Source of the DNA: Cymbidium sinense
Taxonomy: Eukaryota; Streptophyta; Magnoliopsida; Asparagales; Orchidaceae
Direction: 5' to 3'
Assembly (NCBI GenBank): GCA_021442155.1
Contig: CM038215.1
Coordinates: forward strand, 273,213,014 to 273,277,013
Length of the DNA: 64,000 nt
Shown: positions 36,801 through 49,008 of the stretch, one piece after another
Numbering within the stretch: the stretch's first letter is position 1
Layout of the letters: every line of letters begins with the position of its first letter
Program-made: the position numbers and the translations under genes
The notes under the pieces: model-generated
The model's input: the letters and a program-made list of their open reading frames with translations, nothing else
Told to the model about the DNA's origin: nothing
Database searches by the model: none

Positions 36801-37710
36801 TAAATTATTCGTTTAGGTTCATTTAGTTTATTTATTTATTTTAGTTTATTTTTAGTTTATTTATTTAGTTTAGTTTTTATTTTTAATTTAGTTTATTTTA
36901 TTTTTAGTTTATTTTTTTTTTAGGTTTAGGTTTTTAGGTTTTAATTTAGTTTATTTTAGGTTTATTTTTTAGTTTAGGTTTAGGTTTATTTTAGTTTATT
37001 TTATTTATTTAGTTTAGGTTTAGGTTATTTTAGTTTAGGTTTATTTTATTTATTTTTGTTTAGTTTATTTTAGTTTAGGTTTAGGTTTATTTTATTTTGT
37101 TTATTTTAGGTTTAGGGTTTTTTTTAGTTCAGTGTTTAGGTTTTATTTTTTTATTTATTTTTAGGATTTATTTTTAGGTATATTTTTTAGGTTTAGGTTT
37201 TTTATTTATTTTATTTTAGGTTTATTTTATTTTTATTTTACATTTAGCTTTTATTTTATTTAGGTTTTTTATTTTTTTGGTTTATTTTATATTTTAATTT
37301 AGTTTAGGTTTTTATTTATTTTATTTGAGTTTAGTTTTTAGTTTTTATTTTATTTTATCTTTATTTTTAGGTTTAGGTGTAGGTTTTAGTTTAGGTTTTT
37401 ATTTTATTTTATTTTCATATTTTAATTAGGTTTAGGTTCTTATATTTATTTTATTTTTAGGTTTTATTTTGTTTAGGTTTAGGTTTTTATGGTTTTAGGG
37501 TTTAGGCTTTAGGGTTTAGGGTTTAGGGTTCAGGGTTTAGGGTTTAGGGTTTATTGTTTAATGTTTAGGCTTTATGGTTAAGGGTTTTTAGGGCTTAGTG
37601 TTTGGGTAGGTTTTAGGGTTTAGGGTTGTATTTTTTAAGGTTTATGGTGTAGGGTTTAGGGTTTAGGGTTTAGGTTTAGGGTTCAAGTTTTAGTTTATGT
37701 TTTGTGGTTT
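33873..37710 (+). repeat. Telomere-like satellite with four module repeats
   Basis: Alternating TTTAGGG and TTTATTTTAGG-type blocks. Module-like sequences lie near 34255 (TTAAACCAGTAGG), 35338 (degraded), 35925 (AAGTAAACCAGTAGG) and 36803 (degraded). Transition motifs (TTTTCAGCCTTTTAAGG near 35053, TTTTAGCCTTCTAGGG near 36644) precede the TTTAGGG blocks. No gene. Confidence 0.88.
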
Positions 37711-37780
37711 TTTTTTTAATAGAGAATAAATTCAGATTCAACATTTCTTTTTTTGATTTTATCAACCAAGTCACAAACCA
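37711..37780 (-). pseudogene. GRP retrocopy 6, interrupted by the 9.4 kb insert
   Basis: A T tract, then AATAGAGAATAAATTCAG, TCAACATTTC and ATCAACCAAGTCACAAACCA. After about 70 bases the match ends at 37780 and non-telomeric sequence begins. The remainder of the copy does not reappear at the far edge of the insert (47170), so the event removed it. Confidence 0.78.
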
Positions 37781-40060
37781 GGGAGGTAATTGAATGACCT
37801 CCTTGAGGCAAGCTAAAGCCTCATGTTCCCGGGATGTCCAGACTATATACCCATTACCATTCAATCTTATATAAATCAACACATGAATAGAGGAAAGAGA
37901 ACTCAACATTCATACGCTTAAGCTATAAGCACATGCATTTCTTATGTATTTATAACTAGCATCATAAACATATTATTATTCATTTATAAGCTTTTGAAAA
38001 ATACATTTAGATTTAATAGTGATAATAGCCACACATATATTTAATTAAATAAACATGCAAGCTTACATGAAGGAAATCTATTTTATTTTACTTGATTTTC
38101 AAAACATGGATTCATGAATTCAAATGACATACCAAATTTAACATGATTGGAAAGAGAACTATCAGATATAAGCACGTGATTCATTCAACAAAACTAGTTC
38201 TTAAGGACAATAAAATCAAATAAGATTATTTAAAGCAAACCAAAGCTTCTTTATTAATTAAGTTTTGGATTTGATTTGATTTAAGAAAGAGAAGAGAAAT
38301 CAACATTTGTTATTTTAAACCCATTCCCACATTAGTGATTTGATTTATTTTAAGTACATGTAATTAAGTTGATTTTATCATTTAATTAAGTTGAACTCTT
38401 AATTAGATGAATTAATTAACCTTACCTATGTCACCTTAAAGTAATTAACTAAATAATTATGAGCTATCGTGATATGCATGGAAATTAAACTTGTATTGAT
38501 CCTAGAAAATAAAAGGGGTGCAATGCAATTGGCTCATGATTAATAGTTAATTAGATTAATGGACTTCATTAATTACTCTTATGGTTTTCCTACACATGTG
38601 GACTAACCATAATTTCATTAAACTCCTTTAGGTGCGTGATCTAACGTCACAAGAGTGAGGGAGAATAGAGTTCATCTACCATTGCTCACCTGATTTGAGC
38701 TTACCCGAGCTCTGATCAACTTTAAAAGGATCTCACACCTTCATGACATCAATCAGAGGAGATCCAATGATCAAGATCACACGAGATGCAAGTTTTCTTC
38801 AAAAAGCTCCTACAAATTTTTGCCAAGGATTGGTTTTAAAAGAACTCCTTATAGGAGCTCAAGACTGGTAGCTCGAACTATTGAGTAAGCTTCATCTAGT
38901 GGAGATGATGCCCTATTGGGCAACAATTGGATCAATTCCTTAACGTTCACTCAGATGGCCATGAACTGATGATTTGGAGCTCGAGTTTGATCGATGTCCC
39001 ACCTCTGGTACTTGGGAATATTAAGAGATGATTCATTCTTGTCAACGAGGCCTAGGGCAAAGTGAATTTGAGTTTGATGGAGAAATAGGGAACTTAGGTC
39101 AGAAATGGGAGTGTCCTATTTTGTGACAGACGGGAATGGCTTTTTTCGATCGAGGAACCAGCTTGGAGCTTAGGGTATGGCTCTAGCGGGTCATCTTGGG
39201 TAGCTAGGGCTCTGTGAGATGATTTTTGTGTGTGTTTGAGTGGAAACAAGGGGGTGTATGCCCCCTTTCATCTTGATCGAACGATCGGATCAAATTTGTC
39301 TTCTAGTGGCCAACCGGCCATCTCAGGGAGTCGTGGGTGGTAGGGAGTAGGTGAGTTGGCTCGGCTTGGTTGGTTGAAGGTGTGGAGGTGGCTGCCAAGG
39401 AGGAATCATGGGTGTTCTATGGGTTTCAAATGCTCCAATGGAGAGGGTGAGGTTATTTTACTTCCCATGGGTGATGGCCAACCCAACCACTCCTTAGGTT
39501 AGGTTGGGAAGTGTCCTAGGTGCCTAAGTTGGCCATTGGGAGAGTACCAAGTGGCCAAGGAATAGAAATAACTACTTACATGGGTGATTTATCTCATGTG
39601 AAGCCCTTGACCTAAGGGTAGAATGAATATTTGGCATTGAATTTGATTTGGGCAGATTTGAAATACATATGGGTAAGACGACCCGACCTCCACTAGGAAG
39701 AGGAAGAGGCCAGTTTAGAGCTTGTTCCACGGGTGGAAAACTTCATTATTGGCCACCCAATAGAAGATATGTCCTAGCTTCAAGGAGTACACATGCTATC
39801 CATATAAACATAGAATCTAGTTCATAGGATGAGTTTTATATGGTTAGCACACCAGCAAGCTCTTCTTAGTAGTAGATTCCCTTGGCGGTGACACTTGAGC
39901 TAGATAGCCTTGAACACCGAGCTCTAAAGTAAAGCATAAGTTTATCCAAGTCTATATGTGAAACAATCAGGCATCAGTTAGGAACCTTAGCTCTAACCCC
40001 ACTTTCCTCTCAAAAATCTAATGGTTTGGTAATTAAGGAAGCCCCTAAGTCATACATAGG
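37781..40060. other. Non-coding left part of the insert
   Basis: AT-rich from 37920 to about 38640, then closer to balanced composition (38640-39760). No conserved domain or long frame. A - strand stretch near 37780-37900 (YIVWTSREHEALACLKEVIQ) looks peptide-like, but I cannot place it. It could be an LTR/leader region or a second decayed element. Confidence 0.4.
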
Positions 40061-43005
40061 TGTGAAGACTCAGAGGTTCTTTTAGGGAGCATCATCCTCA
40101 AGTCAAGAAGGTGATGCAGAACTTGATGATGATTCATATAAAAATTTAAAAGAATTACCTTTTGATTGGTACTTTCCTTGTGTTTATAATTTAATAAAGA
40201 AAGGGTTAATCCCACATACTTGGTCAAAGCACTTGTCAGACTACTTTGAAAGAATATGAAAGAATAAATGCAAAAGCTCTCAATCATGACCAGGACTAGG
40301 ATTCGGTATAGTGGGTCAAGTCGATGATGACGGTTATTGCTTAGTCCTCACAAATCATTTGGAATTTGATAGGTTCTTTTCAAGTCACATTAACTTATAT
40401 GAGGAGTTATGCTTATAAACTTCAGATGATCCAGATAATTTTGAAGTCAAAGATGCACCGCTAGAGTTTGAAGAAGAGATCAAGTAAACCATCGATGAGC
40501 TCAAGGAAATCAACTTAAGAATTGAAGAAGATTCATGCGACATACATCGTTCTTTGTTGAATGAAATTGAAACCAATGATTTAGTTAGGCTATTAACTAA
40601 GTTTAAGGATCTTTGCATGGAGTTATGAAGAGAGATGCATGGCTCCTAATGTAGCGATCCATAAACTAGCAATAGAGCCTCACCAACCTATCAAGCAAGC
40701 TCCTAGATGCATGTGATTACACATAGAACAACATGTCATTTATGAAGTAAAAAAAATTGATCAATGTTGGCTTCATCTGAGAAGAAAAATACCCTACCTG
40801 GTTAGTTTGTGTCATCCCAGTTAAGAAAAAGAACAGCCAAATTCACATAGGCGTTGATTTTAGAGATTTAAATAAGGCATGTCCAAAAGATGAATTTTCA
40901 CTACTAATCTCAGAGCTGATGGTGGACATCGCCTCAGCTCATGCAGTCTTCTATTTTATGGATGGATCATCTATATATAGAAAAATAAAAATCACCCCTA
41001 AAGATAAAAGAAACACTACTTTTAGAACCCCGATCAAAATCTACTGCTATAAGGTCATGCCTTTCAGGCTTAAAAATGCTGGTGCTACATACTAGCGGGC
41101 TATGACTCAAATCTTCGACGAACTCATTCATCATCAAGTCAAGTGCTATGCCGATGGTCTTGTGGTCAAAAGTAGAGAAATTAAAGACCATCTCTTTGAT
41201 TTAAGAGTAGTTTTTGAACAGTTAAGATAATTTAACCTCAAAATGAACCCCGTGAAATGTGCATTCGGAGTAGCTTCAAGCAAATTTCTTGTGTTTTTTG
41301 TTCGACACCAGGGAATCGAAATCAATTTGGAGAAGCTCAAGGAGATATTAGAATGCCACTAAAAGTTTTACTCAACTTAAATAATTCCAAGGGAGGTTGG
41401 CATGTCTAAGATGCTTTATATCCAACCTATAGGGAAGATGTCAGCCATTCTAAACACTTGTAAAAAAGGATGCCAAGTTCAAGTGGGATGATAAGTGTCA
41501 GCATGCCTTCGAAGACATTAAGCATTACCTGATGATGCCGCCAGTTCTAGCAGCCCTATCCTGGGCAAGCCACTCATACTTAACACTGCTACATTAGATG
41601 ACTCCCTCGGTGCTTTGTTGGCCCAATCCAATAACGAAGGGAAGGAAAATGTACTATACTACCTCACCTATCGTCTAATCCCTACTAAGGCTAATTATTA
41701 ACTCAGTGAGAGGAATTGCCTAGCTTCAATCTTTGCATTGTAAAAGCTATAGTACTACATGCTTCCTCATAAGGTGAACTTAATCTCTAGGATGAATCCA
41801 TTATAGTATCTCATGACACGACCGACACTATCTGGACGGTTGGCATGACGGTCCATGATCCTCTTGCAGTTTGACATTACCTTCATACCTCTTCGTGCAG
41901 TGAAAGGACAAGCACTAGCAGATTTATTAGTAGCACACTCACTTCTTGCTGACTTTCTTCTTAATGATGGTTTCCCCGATGAATAAATCATGAACTTAGG
42001 GGATACTAGCATTACTAGGAGATGTACTTTTGGGTGCTTCCTCTTCAAGAGGAGAAGAACCATAATCTACTACTCCAGGAAAGGCAGCAGTAGAAATAGT
42101 TCTCTTAACTCAAGACCATGATGTGATGAGATTCTCATATCATCTGTCCAATCCTTGCACCAATAATGAAGTCTAATATGAGGCTCTAACTGTCGGTGTA
42201 GAGTTAGCTGTTACTCTAAGCATCAAGATCATCAACATCTTCTTGGATTCTTCACTAGTTATCAACCAAATCCATGGGTCCTATAAGGTTACAAAGCCCA
42301 AGCTCCATCACTACCACAAGTACACCATCGATTTATTGGCCCAAATCTCAGAGGTTACCATTTATAAGATTCCTCGAGGAGAGAACGTCATGGCATATGC
42401 TTTAGCCAAGCTTGCCAAAGAGTTGGCATGTCTGGAGGATGAGACCATATCAATAAATGTCCAAAATAGATAAGTCTTATCTCTTATTGATATTGAACTC
42501 ATCAAAAAGTACTCTCTTGAATGGGATGTTTCCATTTCTAAGAAGGATGAGGAGATAGATTTGAGGCAACCATTCATGGATTACCTAAATAAAGGAAAAC
42601 TACCTCAAGAGAAGTCCCAAGCCCATTAGATGAAGCAGAGATCCAAGTTGGAGTTCTAGGCAGAGAGCCAAGTTTCATTTTAAGTAGAATGTCAAGTTAA
42701 GGTTTGAAGAGCTCGAAGGATTGAAAAAGAGATGCCTGCAGGCATGCCAAAACCTTGAGTTTGTACACAGCTAAAATGTTTCAAGCTCACAACAAGTTGG
42801 CCCTTCCTAGAGCTTTTCAAATAGGACATCTTATTTTAGTTCTAAGGAGATCGATTATTTCCTGTCGTAGGATGGGAGGCAAGTTTGAAAACACTTGGGA
42901 AGATCCTTTTGTCATAGAGAAGCATACCAAGGAGGATCTTATCAGCATATTAATTATAAGGGAGAGCACCCAATTCTTCCAATCAATGGGCTCTACTTAA
43001 ATAAA
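40060..43005 (+). pseudogene. Ty3/gypsy (Tat-like) Pol: RT, RNase H, second RNase H, integrase tail
   Basis: An upstream linker includes LKELPFDWYFPCVYNLIKKG. RT (about 40680-41360): HQPIKQAPRCM, VDFRDLNKACPKDEF, FYFMDGSS, TTFRTPIKIYCYKVMPFRLK, NAGATY, IFDELIHHQVKCYADGLVV and NLKMNPVKCAFGV. YVDD-like YADG has lost the second Asp. RNase H (about 41540-41990): GKPLILNTATLDDSLGALL, GKENVLYYL, MTRPTLSGRLA, FDITFIPLRAVKGQALADLL. Second, archaeal-type RNase H-like domain (42090-42470): SLVINQIHGSYKV, PRGENVMAYALAKLAKEL. Integrase C-terminus (42755-43005): AHNKLALPRAFQIGHLILVL, GGKFENTWEDPFVIEK, INGLYLNK. The catalytic integrase core is missing between 42600 and 42700. Many stops. Confidence 0.88.
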
Positions 43006-43199
43006 TAGTATAAATCATGTTTCAAAATAATTATCATCAATAAAAATTCCAATTCGAATTCAATCTCTTTCATGTTGAAAGTATTCTTCTTTATGAATCC
43101 ACCACAATGAGTTTAGGGTAGTTGTAAGGAACTCGAGCGGTGTCCTACCCTTTATCAACATAACACAAACATAAACTATATACAAACATATAAAATAAA

Positions 43200-45000
43200 C
43201 ACATATCTTTTATATCGGGCTACTCTTAGTTAAGATAACACCCCCAATGGAATTCACTCAGTAGATAATCTAGGTCGGGCTGATGTGCTACCGTAGCAGT
43301 GTGTCACCCTAGTGGTCTTCTTGCTTTGGAGGATGTAAGTCTACTATGCTTTCATTCCTTGCTTATCAACTGCACACCAATGAGTGCCTTGTTAGTTTGG
43401 TAAGCCTCATTACGTGGTTGATAAGCTACCTCATGTTGGCTTCACTTATGAGGATGTGAGTCTGCTACGCTTTCTTCTTGAATTAGCCTTCGTGCAATGA
43501 CTAGGTTGAGCATATTTGAGGTTTAGGATAAGTTCACTAGAGCCTCCTTCTCTCATGACTACTTCAAGTCTGGGTCAAGTCCTTCCTTGGGTCTCCCCGC
43601 TTAATAGTTGCTCTAGGTCAGATAGCATCTATCCCAACAATGGTAGACTATCACGATGATCAGTTCTGCTTGGAAAGTTGTAAGCCTACACGCTTTCTTC
43701 CCAAAATGATCATTGCACATGGACAAGCACCATAGGTTGATTGGTTCTCACTATGCTCATGGATACACCTTAGGTTGGTTAGTTCTCACACCTTATGATA
43801 CACCACTCATGGCAGATATAAGTCTGCTATGCTTTCTCATTGAGTTGGCCAATGTACACCTACAAGATTTCTTTTCTAGGGCTCAGGATAACACCACTAG
43901 AAACACCTCCCCTATATGCACTATATTTGGATCACATCCATTGTGATCCCATTTAGACACTACCTGGGTTAGTAGTGGATTGGACAGTTCCCCTTTCCTA
44001 TTAACCACTCTTATGGTTAGAGAATTCATCTTGTGGATATGCAAATTCTCCCTTGATCTATTAAATCTGAGACAGGTCAAGGATGACATAGCCCCTTTCA
44101 GTGTGGTCCTTTGCACACCAACAGTGTCCACATAAATATATAAACAAAATATATATTCACTTGGGGATTAGGAGGACACCCCTAACGGTACCTTTTCCCA
44201 AGTAGCTATCCAATCTTTAGGGCAGTGTCAGCAAAACTCCCTATAGGAATCGCTTAACTACTCTTGAGTTGATATAAGTCCCCAGCGACATTCACTCAGT
44301 AGTCGCCCCTAAGTTGGGTTCAATTTGATGTGCTACCAACAGGTCACCCCAAGGGTTATTCTTTGCTTTAGAAGATGTAAGTCTGCTATGCATTTTTCCT
44401 TGGACAACCGTTGCACACTGTAAGGCAACCCCTTAGGTTGGCTAGCTCTACCCCACATCCAGTAGACTATTCCTTTGGATTTTTAAATCTTAGATAGGAC
44501 AAGTTTGATATAGCCCCTTCTCAGTGGGTCCATCACACACCGACATGGTGCATAAATTAAATCAAACATATTTGACCGAGCTCACATCTCCAGCAGATAT
44601 GCCCATAATTTGAAATCAAACTAAACTAAACAAACCACATCAAATGACATGAAATTAAGAGTAAATTAACCTTGACTACTTTTTAGTTGACATAAGTCCC
44701 CAACGACATTCACCCAGTAGTCGCCCTAGGTTAGGTTCTATTTGTTGTGCATCTAACTGGTCACCTTAGTGGTTGTTCCTCACTTTGGAAGATGTAAGTC
44801 TGCTATGCCTTCTTCTTAGCAATCGTTTGAAGGCAACCCCTTTAGTTGGCTAGCTCTGCCCCACAATCAGTAGACTATCCCTTTGGATTTGTAAACCTGA
44901 GGTAGGTCAAGGTGGATATAGCCCTTCTTAGTGGGTCCATCATACACCGACATGATCCATACATTAACTTAGATTAAATTAAACCCAATCTGACTTTCTT
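43200..45000 (+). repeat. Degenerate direct repeats downstream of gypsy pol
   Basis: A unit containing CACTCAGTAG..., GTCACCCTAGTGG... and GATGTAAGTCTGCTATGC recurs. The last word appears, with changes, near 43334, 43451, 43817, 44370 and 44789. The best-matching pair (44290-44410 and 44706-44820) is about 417 bases apart. No frame is kept across units. Confidence 0.7.
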
Positions 45001-45560
45001 TAGTGAAGTTAAATCACACATTTCTCCCGAGTGGAGCCCCAAATCATATATAAATAAGTCAAGCAAACAAATTAAATTCAAAATCAACCTCCCCAGTGGA
45101 GCCAAATTAAACTAACTTCCCTAGTAGAGCCTAAATCAAAGAAATCCAACCAAACTCTTATCCCCAGTCGATACATCCCCAAAAAAATCTATGAAATTAA
45201 GCTCAAATCCCAATCCCTAGTGGATAGCCTGAACCTGGTTCCCTAGTGGATGCTTCATATACCCGATCTCCAGCAGACTCGAGCCCATATCTCTAGCAAA
45301 TATGTATCCACATAAATTAAAATAAATCAAATTAAAGTCAATTTGATCTTAATCCCTAGAGGATTATAGATTCTTATCCACAGTGGATCTTCATTCCATA
45401 AATCATATAATCAAATCAAATTCAAACCTTATCCCCAACAAATTCTCTTCATCTATGCCCTTGACATAGAGCCCTCACATGTCTTGTCCAATGCATGTGT
45501 GATCCCGTAACGGATCTCCCTCCATGTCCTTGACATGAAATTCTCATCAAATCTTATTTC
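45000..45560 (+). repeat. Cluster of CCCCAGTGGA-like words
   Basis: TCCCCAGTGGAGCC and close variants (TTCCCTAGTAGAGCC, TCCCTAGTGGATAGCC, TCCACAGTGGATC, TCTCCAGCAGACTC) recur about every 30-70 bases, about ten times. It sits between the longer repeats and the 330-bp satellite. No coding. Confidence 0.65.
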
Positions 45561-45599
45561 TCCTCTTATGCACACCTTTAATACTTCAACCAAAAGCCT

Positions 45600-47060
45600 A
45601 ACAATGTATTTTCTCAAATTACATCATCTTAACATTATAATCAACATTTTATGATTTTTGATGGTGCAAGCTCAAACTAATTATACAGTATCATGCTATA
45701 CATATTATAGTGAAAATTAACTCACTATATTATATTATAATATATGATGTTATATTATAATTTGCAATAATATAATATATTGTCTAACATTACACCTCAT
45801 TAGAATCACTTAAAATTAACAAATAATAAATTTTTTTAAAATATTATTAATGTTCATTTTAGGTGTAAAATTATTATTTTTCTATTAGGAATGGTACAAA
45901 ATAGCAAAATTTTGGTGTTGCTTCTTGGTGTGTACCATGAATTTGGCCAAATTCTTCCATCTCCACTTTGAAATTAACTTTTTTGTGAGTTTTAACCTAA
46001 TGTATTATAACAAAAGTAAAACATACTAAAATGTACAATAACATTTAGTAATGCACCACCACATTCATATATATGTGAAGTTATATTGTTATGTACATTA
46101 TATATTAATATGCTTTCAAATAAATATTATCTTACATTACACCTTAAAATGAATCACTTTAAGCAAAAAAAATTATAAAATTTAGTTAAAAATTGAACAT
46201 TTATTTTGGATGCAAAATTCCATTCTTTTGATTAAATGACACACCATGATGTTCCCTAAAGCTTACACTAAATTTGGCCAAATCTAATCATCTCAGCCTA
46301 TAAATCAATATTTTTATAAATTAGACCAATACAAACTCTACTACATCATACTATAATAAACTAAAATATGCTAAACACAAGTAGTAATACACAATAGTAT
46401 GCTATAATGCATGATGATGCACTATGTTATGACATCCTAATACACTATAAAATATTATGTTATATTATATTGCATATCACATCACAAGGGATTGCTTAAG
46501 ATAAAAAATCATAAAATTAGTCTAAATAATAAAAAAAAAACTATATATTTTAGTTGTATCACTTACAAGTTTTAAATTGAAATAATATATTATGATTGCA
46601 TGCTCTACCTATTATGAATTTGGCCAAATTCCACCATTTTAAAGTCTAAATCAACATTTTTATAAATAATGCTAGTGTAGGCTCGACTGCATGGTTATAA
46701 AATACTAAAAGAATTTAAAATGCGTAGAACAATATATTATGATATATGATGTTATACTATTTTACAACATATAATATTTATTTTAAACATAAAATCTTAC
46801 TTAATAGACTACAAGTGGTGTAGCATAGCTTTGGAACAACATCCTAATTCCCACTCCAAATTTAACAAATTTCATCATCTGACTTATTAAATCAATTTTT
46901 TTATTATTTATATTATTATCGACTATAGGGCACAATACCATAAACATTTTAAAACATCTTATAACATCTAAAAACACATCAAGACAAGCTCAAATATATG
47001 ATGCTACATTATACTATAATATATGGTAATATAATATGATTTAAGGTTAGGTTTTATGAT
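45600..47060 (+). repeat. AT-rich tandem satellite, unit about 330-345 bp, about 4.5 copies
   Basis: The palindromic core AATTTGGCCAAAT is at 45940, 46271 and 46617 (spacings 331 and 346). Decayed versions lie at about 45608 (CTCAAATTACATCATC) and 46859 (AATTTAACAAATTTCATC). Each core is followed by a CATC word and (A)ATCAA(C/T)ATTTTT. A TATAATATATGATG-type stretch lies in each unit. No coding. Confidence 0.85.
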
Positions 47061-47170
47061 ATTAAAATCTCTAATAGTTAAGGGAAAGTCATTTGAAGAC
47101 ATCTTCTTTAGCTACAATAACTATGTTAGGATTAGGCCATTGATCCAATCTACATGACATCTTTATTCAA

Positions 47171-47430
47171 GGTTTAGGGTTTAGGGTTAGGGGTAAGGGT
47201 TATTTTAAGCTTTAGGTTTAGGGTTTAAGGTTATATGTTTTAGAGTTTAAGGTTTTGGGTTTAGGGTTTAGAGTTTAGGGTTTTAGGTTTTAAGGTTTAG
47301 GGTTTAGGGTTTTAGGTTTAGGGTTTAGGGTTTAGGGTTTAGGGTTTAGGGTTTAGGGTTTAGGTTTAGGGTTTAGGGTTTAGGTTTTATGTTTAGGGTT
47401 TAAGTTTTAGTTTAAGGTTTAGGGTTTAAG
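47171..47430 (+). repeat. Near-consensus TTTAGGG block
   Basis: One of the purest TTTAGGG runs in the window (47320-47390 is nearly perfect). It lies between the 9.4 kb insert and GRP copy 7. Confidence 0.92.
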
Positions 47431-47925
47431 GTTTTTTTTAACAGAGAACAAATTCATATTCAACATTTCTTCTTTTTGATTTTATCAACTAAGTAGCACA
47501 CCTAGTTTTCTAGGACACAAGCGATGACATAAATAAAAAATTAGAACCCATAGAGTAAATCAAAAACCCTAAATAAGTAGAACCATCTTTACCAGAAGAC
47601 ACTATTCCATAAGTAAAGCAGATCGATGCTCTTCGCCTAGTTCCATAAACCCCCCGCCTCTCATGTAGCGGGATCTGCCATCATATCCTTGATCTCTCCC
47701 TCTACCACCACCACACCTATAACCTCCGTTGCTACACCTGCCTCCATAACCACCACTACTTTGACCGCCACCTCCATGTCCACCACCACCTCCATATCCA
47801 CCACTTCCTCCAGATCCCCCACCACCACTACGATAACCGCTGCCATCACCTTCGCCTCCACTGCTAGATCTAGACTGAGCCTAGTTGACGGTGATGTTCC
47901 TGTCATAAAGGTTCTACCCATTCTT
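47431..47925 (-). pseudogene. GRP retrocopy 7
   Basis: A full-length unit: A tract, 3' UTR, glycine-rich tail, and NITVN(stop)AQSRS-like start. The Gln codon before NL is TAG, as in copies 2, 3 and 11. The tail carries an extra in-phase GGDMEV-type repeat seen from the other frame, so the glycine region is about 15-18 bases longer than in neighbours. The 5' breakpoint is the common CCTAAGAATGGG. Confidence 0.87.
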
Positions 47926-49008
47926 AGGGCTTAGGGTTAATTTAGGGTTAGTTTAGGGTTTAGGGTTAGGGTGGGCTGAGTGTAGTGGGTTTTGGAGGAT
48001 TAAGGGTTTAGAGGGTTTAGTTTAGGGTTTAGGGGTTTAGGTTTGTGGAGTTTAGGGTTTAGGTTTAGTTTTAGTGGTTTAGAGGAGGTTTAGGGTTAGG
48101 GGTGGGTTTAAGTGTGGGTCCGTGATTTTGGGTTTAGGTTTTTTTAATTAAGCAAACAAGTAGGTTTAGGTTTATTTAGTTTATTTTATTTATTTGAGTT
48201 TATTCTATTTTTATTTTATTTAGTTTAGTTTATTTATTTTGTTTAGGTTTTATATTTTAGGTTTAGGTTTATTTTTAGTTGAGTTTTATATTTATTTTAT
48301 ATTTTAGGCTTAGGTTTTATTTAGTAGGTTTAGGTTTATATTTTATTTTTTTTTAGGTTTAGGTTTTATTTAAGTTTATTTTGGTTTTATTTTTATTTTA
48401 GGTTTAGTTTATTTTAGTTTATTTTATTTTATATTTTAATCTTAGGTTTAGTTTATTTTAGTTTTAGGTTTAGGTTTTATTTATTTTAGCATAGTTTATT
48501 TTCATTTAGGTTTAGGTTTATTTTATTTTGTATATTTTATTTTTATTTTAGGTAAGTTTTTTTTTTAGTTTAGGATTTAGGTTTTATTTTTTACTTATTT
48601 TTAGGTTTATTTTTTTTAGGTTTAGGTTTATTATTATTATTTTATTTTAGGTTTATTTTTATGTTTAGTTAGTTTAGTTTTTATTTAGTTTTTTTTATTT
48701 TTTAATTAGTTTAGGTTATTATTTATTTTATTTTAATTAATTAATTATTTTTTTATTTTATTTTGTTTTTAGGTTTAGGTTTATGTTTCAGTTTTAGTTT
48801 ATGTTTTTATTTTATTTTTATTATTTATTTTATTTTAGTTTTGGTTTTTTCATTTATTTTATTTCTAGGTTTTATTTAGTTTAGGTTTAGGTTTTTAGCT
48901 ATTTTGGCCTTAGGGTTTAGGGTTTTGGGTTACTTTAGGGTTTAGGGTTTGGGTTTTAGGGTTTAGGGTTTAAGGTTTGGTGTTTAAGTTTTATTTTAAG
49001 GTTTATGG
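47926..49008 (+). repeat. Telomere-like satellite
   Basis: A G-rich, irregular TTTAGGG patch (47940-48140), the module AAGCAAACAAGTAGG near 48152, TTTATTTTAGG-type repeat, then the transition TTTTTAGCTATTTTGG (48890) into TTTAGGG. No gene. Confidence 0.87.

Larger units (their letters stand above)
37781..47170 (+). mobile_element. 9.4 kb insert carrying a decayed Tat-like Ty3/gypsy element
   Basis: This is the only long stretch with no telomere-like repeat and ordinary base composition. It holds, in order, about 2.3 kb without recognised coding, a polyprotein remnant (40060-43000) with RT, RNase H, a second RNase H and the integrase tail, a region of degenerate direct repeats (43200-45560), and an AT-rich 330-bp satellite (45600-47060). 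I could not identify a pair of LTRs by eye. It may be more than one element, or an element with a long repeat-bearing 3' part as known in some Tat-lineage elements. Confidence 0.7.

Noticed and set aside
37676..37909. Peptide-like stretch on - at the left edge of the insert
   Set aside because: It shows some protein-like character (VWTSREHEALACL) but is short and straddles the junction with GRP copy 6, so no gene call is justified.
43200..45000. CRISPR-like array
   Set aside because: Repeats are long, degenerate and unevenly spaced, in a plant nuclear context with retrotransposon remnants.
45600..47060. LTR pair of the gypsy element
   Set aside because: The repeats are several short tandem units rather than two long distant copies, and lack visible TG...CA ends or a primer-binding site.
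47320..47390. True chromosome end (functional telomere)
   Set aside because: Pure TTTAGGG runs are short, are flanked by kilobases of degenerate repeat and transposons on both sides, and keep one orientation across the window.
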